DNA of 64,000 bases, from assembly GCA_009763385.1 (NCBI GenBank), contig CM019831.1:17138080-17202079 (forward strand), given 5' to 3'. Shown here in pieces: positions 56,975 to 64,000 of the stretch (within the stretch, counting starts at the first letter, position 1; each line of letters starts with the position of its first letter). Origin of the DNA: Coix lacryma-jobi var. lacryma-jobi (lineage: Eukaryota > Streptophyta > Magnoliopsida > Poales > Poaceae). The notes beneath the pieces were generated by a model. That model saw only the letters and a list, made by a program, of their open reading frames with translations. It searched no databases and was not told the DNA's origin. Position numbers and translations under genes: made by a program.

Positions 56975-59494
56975 TAACCACAAGGGTACATATCAACCTT
57001 GTGTTCGCAGCAAGGATGAGACTTTTTTGTTTGCTCGAGATATGATTTTGAGGTTGAAGACTAAGTTACCCTAGGATACCATTAGAGCTATACGCAGTGA
57101 CAATGGTACAGAATTCAGAAATACTCTGTTTGAAACCTTCTATGCTTCTTTGGATCTCGATCATCAGTTTCCTCTCCTTATGTCCCCCCTCAGAACGGCG
57201 TTGTTGAGCGCAAGAATCGAACCCTTGTTGAGATGGCCAGGATGATGCTCGATGAGCATAGGGCTCCTAGGCGTTTTTGTGCCGAAGTGATCAACACTGC
57301 TTGCCATGTCTCAAATCGTATTTTTCTTTGGGCTTTCATGAAGAAGACTTCTTATGAGTTGTGGTTTGGATGGCCACCCAAGGTGAGTCACTTCAGGGTG
57401 TTTGGGTGCAAGTGCTTTATCCTGAAGTAAGGTAATCTCGATAAGTTCGAATCCAGGTCCACTGACAGTATTTTTCTTGGGTATGTCACTCATTTGAGGG
57501 CTTACCGTGTACTTAATCTTGAGACTAACCTTATAGTGGAGACCTACAAGGTTACATTTGACGAGACTATGCCTTGTATTTCTTCTGCTTTTGAGCTTGT
57601 AGGAGAACAGGAGCTGGGAGAGACCATCTTTGTGGAGGAGGAGCAGTAAGACGCCGATTGGGGTGATCGCTAGCCGACTTCACCAGCTTCCCTCGTCGAC
57701 CCTACGATGACAACTTCGGCTCACGGACCTGATCCCACTACTTCCATGACTTGGGGTCCATTCGAGCAGCCTCTCCAGCGAGCACGAGTTGCACCTGAGG
57801 GAGCGATAGCATCTGGCGAGAAGGAGGCAACTTCAGCGAGGCAGGGCCCTAGAGCATTCAGCAAATTCACCCCCTCAGCAGATGATCGACAACATTGACC
57901 AGCGAGTCACGCCGTCATGCTCGTATGAAATCTCTCACTTTGCTCATTCTGCATTTGTTGCTTCTTTCGAGCCTAAAGATGTTGGACACACACTTTCTGA
58001 TCCTAATTGGATCAATGCCATGCATGAGAAATTAGAGAACTTTGAGCGAAACCAGGTCTGGGTACTAGTTCCACCTCCACCAGAATGTCACCCTATAGGA
58101 ACCAAGTGGGTCTTCAAGAACAAACAGGGTGAGGATGGGATGGTAGTGAGGAACAAAGCAAGATTAGTAGCCCAAGGCTTTTGTCAGAAGGAGGGGATAG
58201 ATTATGAGGAGACCTTTGCCCCTGTAGCTCATTTAGAGGTCATAAGAATCCTTTTAGCTTTTGCCGCTTCAAAAGGGTTCAAACTTTACCAAATGGATGT
58301 CAAGAGTGCCTTCCTAATGGGTATATAGAGGAAGTGGTCTATGTCAAGCAACCTCCATGTTTCGAGAACCCCAAGTTTCCAAACTATGTGTTCAAACTTC
58401 AGAAAGCTTTGTATGGTTTGAAACAAGCCCCTAGAGCGTGGTATGAGCGTCTTAAGACCTTTTTGCTCTCCAAGGGATTTAAAATGGAGTCGGTAGATAA
58501 AACACTGTTTCTCCTCAAGCAAGGCAATGACACCCTTTTAGTTCAGATTTACGTGGATGATATCATCTTTGGTGGCTCTTCTCATGCACTTGTTGCCAAG
58601 TTTGCAGATCTTATGAGTAGGGAGTTTGAGATGAGCATGATGGCTGAGTTGACCTTCTTCCTCGGGTCACAAATCAAGCAAACCCGTGATGGGACGTTCG
58701 TGCATCAAGGCAAGTACACGAAGGACGTCCTGAAGAAGTTCAACATGGGCGAGGCCAAGCCTCTTACGACGCCCATGGCGACGACAATTGCGATGGACGT
58801 AGACAAGGACGGAGAGCCCATTGACCAAAAGGAGTACAGGAGCATGATAGGCTCTCTCATGTACTTGACGGCGACGAGGCTAGACATACACTTCGCAGTG
58901 TGTCTATGCGCTCGTTTTTAGGCATCCCCTCAAACATCACACAAGTAGGCGGTCAAGCGCATCATGAGGTACCTCCGATTCACTCCTGAGTTCAGGCTTT
59001 GGTACTCTTCTTCTTCGACCCTCTCGCTTTGTGGTTATTCCGATGCGGATTTTGCCAGTTGCCATTTGGAGCGCAAGTCTACTTCTAGGACTTGTCAGTT
59101 TCTAGGTTCTTCTCTTGTGTCTTGGTCCTCCCGCAAGCAGTCTAGCGTAGCTCAGTCTACCACCAAAACCGAGTATGTTGCTGCCGCGTCTTGTTCCTCT
59201 CAGTTGTTGTGGATGGTTGCTACTTTGCGTGATTTTAGTCTAGATTATGTTAGGGTCCCTTTACTTTGTGATAGCACGAGTGCCATTAGTGTTGCAAAGA
59301 ACCTAGTCCTTCACTCCAAGACCAAGCATATTGATGTTCGCTTTCACTTTCTTCGTGATCACTACGAGAAAGGTGACATTGACCTGCAGCATGTAGACAC
59401 CCATAATCAGCTTGTAGACATTCTTACCAAGCCTTTGGACCAATCAACTTCTGCTAGGTTGAGAGATGAGCTTGGTGTTTGCTTCCCTTTTTAG
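56975..59494 (+). pseudogene. pol: Copia pol remnant: integrase, reverse transcriptase, RNase H
   Basis: Integrase is recognisable by RSKDETF, RAIRSDNGTEF (near 57085) and VERKNRTLVEMARMMLDEHR (near 57205). Reverse transcriptase begins near 58015 (NQVWVLVPPP, KARLVAQGF, QMDVKSAF) and has YVDD at about 58550-58562. RNase H includes YSDADFASC (near 59035), TKTEYVAA and DSTSAI, ending GVCFPF-stop at 59494. Damage includes a TAG at 57072, a shift near 57172, stops near 57428 and 57647, a one-base shift near 58317, and two TAGs at 58919 and 58946. The domain order integrase before reverse transcriptase identifies copia. It cannot be functional. Confidence 0.9.
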
Positions 59495-60929
59495 TTAAGG
59501 GGAGCTTTGGCTGATGTACATAGAGCTTTGGCTATTTTAGTTTAGCTTTTGTCTTGCTTTGTGTATGATAGTTGCATTTGCATTGCATTTCATCATGTAT
59601 TTTAGTGCATTTTAGAGCTTCATGTCTATAACGATAAGATTGAGATTATGCTCTTTTTGGTATGCCTTGTGAGTATATGATGATGCTAGTGGCTTAGGCT
59701 CCTTTTGACCGAATGATACATGTTATGAGCTAAGCTTTTGCAATTGGTGAACTTGACTAATCAACGCTAAATCTGAAAATTTGTTCACCATTGATATTGA
59801 CAACTAGCATGGGTAGGATGTGTTGAAATCACATGAGCTATCTTTTGTATGTTAGGTTGCTATGTCTCTTGCTTTGAGTCATTCAATGTCTTAGATAGGT
59901 ATCATGATAACTTGTGCTAAAATTTGATCTAAGATAAGTGAAATGAAAAGATCGAGATGAGATTGCATTTGTCAGCACATCACTGTATCGAGACTGATTC
60001 TCATTGCACATTTGAGTTGAACTTGAGCAGTGTAGTGTAAGACCAAAACCGTGGCTTTAACCTTTCGATTGCGTAGCATAGAAAAGCAGGCTGCCCATGA
60101 CGGGTACCTGTGGGGTGAACCAAATCCTCATTGAATTGGATTTTTCCATTCGAGGGGGATCGTATAAGGTCGGCAGTACCCCCTGTGAATACTCCACCAG
60201 TATGAAAAGTTCTTAATGTTAGTTGAGTCCCCGGCTCCCCTTGCATAGACCTAGCCCGGTTAGAAAGTTAGGTAATGATAATGCTTTCAACCTCTCGCAA
60301 TCACATGCTTTAATTTGAACTCGTGTTAAATGATGTGAACTCTGATAAAATTTGATGAAAACACAAGTTCTTGCTTCATCTTTGGCATGATAATTGAACT
60401 TTGCTAGGGGTAGTTCACCTTTCATACTTGAGTTAGCACTTGTTTGATTTCCTGTCTATTCATACTTAGTGTTATTTTAGTTTAAGCCTTTGCTAGCACT
60501 TGTATTTGTTGCTACACTCATCAGACAGCACCCACTAGAGCATCTTTTCACTCTGATTGCTATACACTTGAAGCTTTTGCATTGTGCATTCCATGCATTT
60601 TTAGTTAGTGTACATAGCCTCTTTGGTCACTCCTTAGTGCTTTTGAGGCTCCTATATGCATTTGTTTGCTATCTTGATTTGTGCATGTGTCAAGTGGGGG
60701 AGAGTGTTTCACACAAACCCATCTTGTCACAAGGGGGAGAGTCACCCATCTTGTCAAACACCTCCTCATGCAACAAGGGGGAGCAATGTTGGCACACTGA
60801 GCACTTATCTAGGGGGAGTCTGTCTGTCTTTGATTGGTGTCCAGAGCGTTTGCATAACCTTTGTGTCTAGGCTTGCTTTCAGGGGGAGCCCGTGCAGGTG
60901 TGAAGCTCGGAGGCAATGGTCGATGGCAA
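59495..60929 (+). other. 3' region of element H
   Basis: No supported ORF in 1.4 kb. It contains four GGGGGAG-type tracts at 60698-60812 and another at 60881, any of which could have served as PPT. An envelope-like gene, present in some SIRE elements, is not recognisable. Confidence 0.6.
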
Positions 60930-61299
60930 TACTACAAGAAATGTGTGGTTTTTTGACATTCTATTATGTCATAATATATGGAATTTAAGTCACAATTTAA
61001 GATTTGTGACATCTAGTTGACAAAAATCCAAACGTCAAAAAACCACCGTCACAAATTTATAATGTGACATCTGTATACTTGATGTCACAAGTATATGACA
61101 TTGGATTTTTGTGTCATATATGTGTATGATATTGCTTTGTTGTCACAAAATTCTAGACCTTGCACAGGGGCAAATGCCATGTAGGATCAAAAGCTGACAT
61201 GTCACTGACATGTAGGAAGAAAAAAACGTCACAAAATAAAGTTTAGCCTACTAAAGCCCACGTAGCTGGCCCATTTTTTGGTTTTGCATTTTTTTAGCC

Positions 61300-63390
61300 C
61301 ATGCATTTTTTATGATTACAGCCCATACAATTTTTCTAGCCCGAACAATTCAACCCATATATTTTTCTCAGCCAACACATTTCAGCACATCCACAATTCA
61401 ACCCATATATTTTTTGAGCCCACACAATTCAGCTTATACAGCATATTCATTACATTCACATTCAACATGTTCATTACATATCACCAAAATTCAGATCAGC
61501 AAAAATGACCATGTTACAGTTTTCAAAGATTAAATAAACAGACTAATGCCTCACATTCGCAGGTTACTTGCTGTTAAGAGACTAATCACCAAATACATCC
61601 GCACATCAGCTTAGTTCCAGAGCTCCTCCCTCTGCAATATAAGCACATGGTATAAATGTATTTCTGAGCTATTTTTTTTAGCAGCACTGAAAAGAAAGAT
61701 GCCAGAACATCGTTACTGATTATACCTCGACAACCTAAATGTTAGTTTATGGACCTTCTGTCCCAACTCTAGCTTCAGTGATTCTGCTCAAACAAAAAAA
61801 GGAAGCAGTAACATTATCAAGTGCCAAGCTCGCACGTCCCTCGCTTCCCTCTCATTGCCTGCTCCAAGCCTGCAACATACAAGTGAACAAAACAGAAAAG
61901 AAAATAAACAGTTAGTAATGAACTTAAATAGATGCAACAATAAATAGAACTAATTTTGCATGTCAATATGTGCATTGATAGGTGTCTGTAGAAGATTCAG
62001 TTAAACGTTGTATCCATGCTACTGCTACAGTAATATATTGCCGCATGCTCCTACTGCGATAATATCAGATAGCAGCTTGTGGCTATGCAGTAACTACAGA
62101 ACACTTTCTAGCAAAATCATAGAGCATAATTCAGTAAGGAGAACACTAAACTAAAGTGGCGTTATCATGCAAGCTATTTAGGGTGGTTGCCGATGAGAAA
62201 TTAGTTGGCCTTTTATAGTTCAAAGATTATTATCGATCAGTTAACAGATTCAGTAGCCATTTACTGGGAAAAAAACTAATAATTTAATGACAAGACAAAT
62301 CTAGAGTATGATACTTCCATTGAATAGACAAATTCATTATATAGTAATTAATTGCACACTAGTATAATGTCCATGCTAACGCTACGACAACATACAACCA
62401 TACAAATCAGAAAACCAAAAAGCATATATGTGAAGTTTTTAAGCATATTGTGCATGATCTTCTGGGATCAGGAACGGACGGCAAAACCAAAAAAAAGGCT
62501 ATGCAGTTTCAACAAACTGACTCCAACTCTCAGCAAAGGAGAGTCCTTTTTACTTTCTACGAAAGGAGATAGGCAAACTGTTGAATCGGTAGCTCAAGCA
62601 AAGTTTTCTGATTATTCCTCTCTCAAGCAAATATATACAACTTTTGTCTAATTTCAATGTTGGTCAAACTCCCACTCTTTTATCTGCTCCCCTATCTTAA
62701 AACTAATCAAACTTCCATTCACCAAACCTTAAGTATTTCAGATAACATTTCCAAATGATCATGATTCCAACTGATTCCAAATGATCATCACACATACACT
62801 GTCATGTACTGAACCAATGGAACCATTTGCTTGCACCTCGTGTGTTGGCCGCGGCGGCAACACTTTCTGCTTGAACCTGCCACCCTAAAAGGATGTTGAA
62901 ACCTGCAGGTATTAGTTGAAAAAGAACACAAATTAGATGACTATTATGGAAATGTGAGCAGGTCAGAAATGACAAATTAAAATGTTATGACTCGTGTGAA
63001 TTTAGCTTGGAGAAAATATGCTACTTCTGTCTTTGATGAAGCAAAATAGGGAGAAAAAATTTTGCATGCAAAGTAAACACTAAAGGTGCATCCCTCCATC
63101 ATGTGATGTAAAAAGACCACTAGAAGTCTCACAAACTGACTGATAAGCAGATTAACCAATAGAAACAAAGTCGAAGAGTAAGGACATGTCGAATTAATCT
63201 AGAAATTATAAGAAATTATAAATTAGCATACAAACAAAGTTAGCAATTAAAAAATTAGAAACAGTATCAATTAACAAACAAGTATTTAATTTAGAAATAG
63301 ATATAGATTACTAAACAATCTCTCATATATCTATCAGCTTTTCTTGAACAGTTGAACCTGTGATTGCTGCAATGGAGAGAAATGCATCCT
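61300..63390. other. AT-rich interior of the CACTA-like segment
   Basis: No ORF is supported over about 2 kb. Short imperfect repeats of AGCCCA(T/C)ACA and ATTCAACCCATAT are seen at 61300-61430. It could include introns of a minus-strand transcript that starts in the GC-rich block to the right, but no coding exon could be shown. Confidence 0.4.
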
Positions 63391-64000
63391 GTGTGACTTG
63401 TTCACCTAATTACAGAAACAGGCAAACGTACACCACCGTTCGTGGAATCGAGAAATTAGGGAGAGAGGTAGCAGGAGTCCGTTTACCGAAGGGAGCCGGG
63501 GAGCCTGCGACTTTCTTGACCTGCTCAAGAGAGGCACAGGCCCCGAGAGACCGGGTTGCCTGGCATCAGAGCGAGCTAGGGGCACGCACCAGGCACCTTC
63601 CCGAGGCAGCGAGGTGCGCGGAGCTGTCCGGCGGTGGAGTGGAGTGGTGGGCGGAGGGGCCAGCGTGTAGGGTGAGGGTCTGCATCTGCATGGTTGCCAG
63701 TGGTGGAGAGGATGTCGCGGTGGGTGGCAGCGGATGGGGATGAGAAACACCGTCTGAGGCACCGCCGTGGCCCCGTTGCCTCCATGTCTGTCTCGTGGCC
63801 GCCCTAGGCGCGCTGGACTCCTTCTCCCTTGTCCCCGTCCTCGATCTAGGGTTCAGGCGAGTGCGATGCACGTACGATGAGGCGCCGCCGCTGCTACCAC
63901 CGCAGGGACAGGCGGCGTTGCGACGACGATGGAGGGCCTGGCAGCCGCGCCGGGCAGGAGTTGGGTGGTGCCGTGGCGGCATGATGGGGCAAGGAGGGGA
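63391..64000 (-). other. GC-rich block, possible first exon of a minus-strand transcript
   Basis: Composition changes sharply from AT-rich to GC- and CpG-rich. On the minus strand a frame is open from 63982 to 63566 (138 codons, Ser/His/Arg/Pro-rich) with no recognisable domain, and a possible donor (CGGTAAAC) lies near 63485. It resembles the 5' end of a plant gene or a captured gene fragment. Coding potential is not demonstrated. Confidence 0.3.

Larger units (their letters stand above)
56975..60929 (+). mobile_element. Element H: SIRE/Maximus-type copia element, 5'-truncated and decayed
   Basis: It starts in the integrase core and carries reverse transcriptase and RNase H to a stop at 59494. 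A 1.4-kb 3' region with the GGGGGAG tracts of SIRE-type elements follows (near 60698, 60732, 60776 and 60812). No LTR is reached before the CACTA-like sequence begins at 60930. The left edge is approximate. Confidence 0.8.
60930..64000. mobile_element. CACTA-like DNA transposon end, extending beyond the window
   Basis: The sequence ACTACAAGAAATGTG at 60931 matches the conserved CACTACAAGAAA terminus of grass CACTA elements except that the first C is T. The next 300 bp contain six or more copies of GTGACAT/TGTCACA in both orientations (near 61008, 61047, 61063, 61082, 61141 and 61228), as expected of subterminal repeats. The opposite terminus (TTTCTTGTAGTG) is not seen up to 64000. No transposase ORF is visible. 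Confidence 0.55.

Noticed and set aside
62352..62651. A 99-codon plus-strand frame in the CACTA-like interior
   Set aside because: No domain, AT-rich and isolated; its length is not surprising by chance.

Overview
The window is plant nuclear DNA, almost certainly from a grass (Poaceae, probably panicoid). It contains no unambiguous host gene. It is a stack of nested LTR retrotransposons (Ty3/gypsy of the Tat, Athila and chromovirus/Tekay lineages, and Ty1/copia of the SIRE/Maximus lineage) plus one end of a CACTA-like DNA transposon. The evidence is LTR pairs, target-site duplications (TSDs), tRNA primer-binding sites (PBS), polypurine tracts (PPT), and pol proteins with lineage-specific motifs.

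Layout. Element A (1-9345, + strand, Tat-type) supplies the end of pol (integrase), a five-exon gene on the opposite strand, and a complete 1630-bp 3' LTR with two minisatellites. A sits in element B (9346-15666, +), a SIRE-like element that has only a gag remnant and a 2.5-kb LTR. B sits in the integrase of element C (15667-21528, +), a second and more decayed Tat-type element with its own multi-exon antisense gene and a 466-bp LTR. C is followed by a 90-bp copia LTR tail (21529-21618) and then by a segment called X here.

X was split twice. Element E (21760-41744, - strand, Athila type, TSD TCTCT) is gag-only. It was itself hit by element F (25124-37602, -, Tekay chromovirus, TSD TACTA). F is intact: its two 3.0-kb LTRs differ by one substitution and a 2-bp indel, and it has an uninterrupted 1492-codon gag-pol and an extra upstream ORF. 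Further right, X is split by element G (42715-56749, -, chromovirus), which has 4-kb LTRs, an intact extra upstream ORF, a gag-pol with five in-frame stops, and a deletion fusing the end of pol to the 3' LTR. After the rest of X comes element H (about 56975-60929, +), a decayed SIRE-type copia pol with its 3' region. At 60930 a CACTA-like terminus with subterminal repeats begins and runs to the end of the window.

The most interesting signal is the antisense gene in the two Tat elements. Both copies lie between pol and the 3' LTR, in reverse orientation. Both can be assembled from GT-AG exons whose phases all agree: 5 exons and 1326 codons in A, 6 exons and 916 codons in C. Both have a TATA-like box about 145-150 bp upstream of the ATG. 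Both appear to encode the same layout: an N-terminal 'putative gypsy type transposon' (Transposase_28-like) domain, a charged disordered middle, a coiled coil and a C-terminal helical region. The two chromoviruses also each carry an extra sense ORF between PBS and gag, ending in or dominated by coiled coil, with no obvious resemblance between the two. Family assignments come from recognising motifs by eye; no database search was run.
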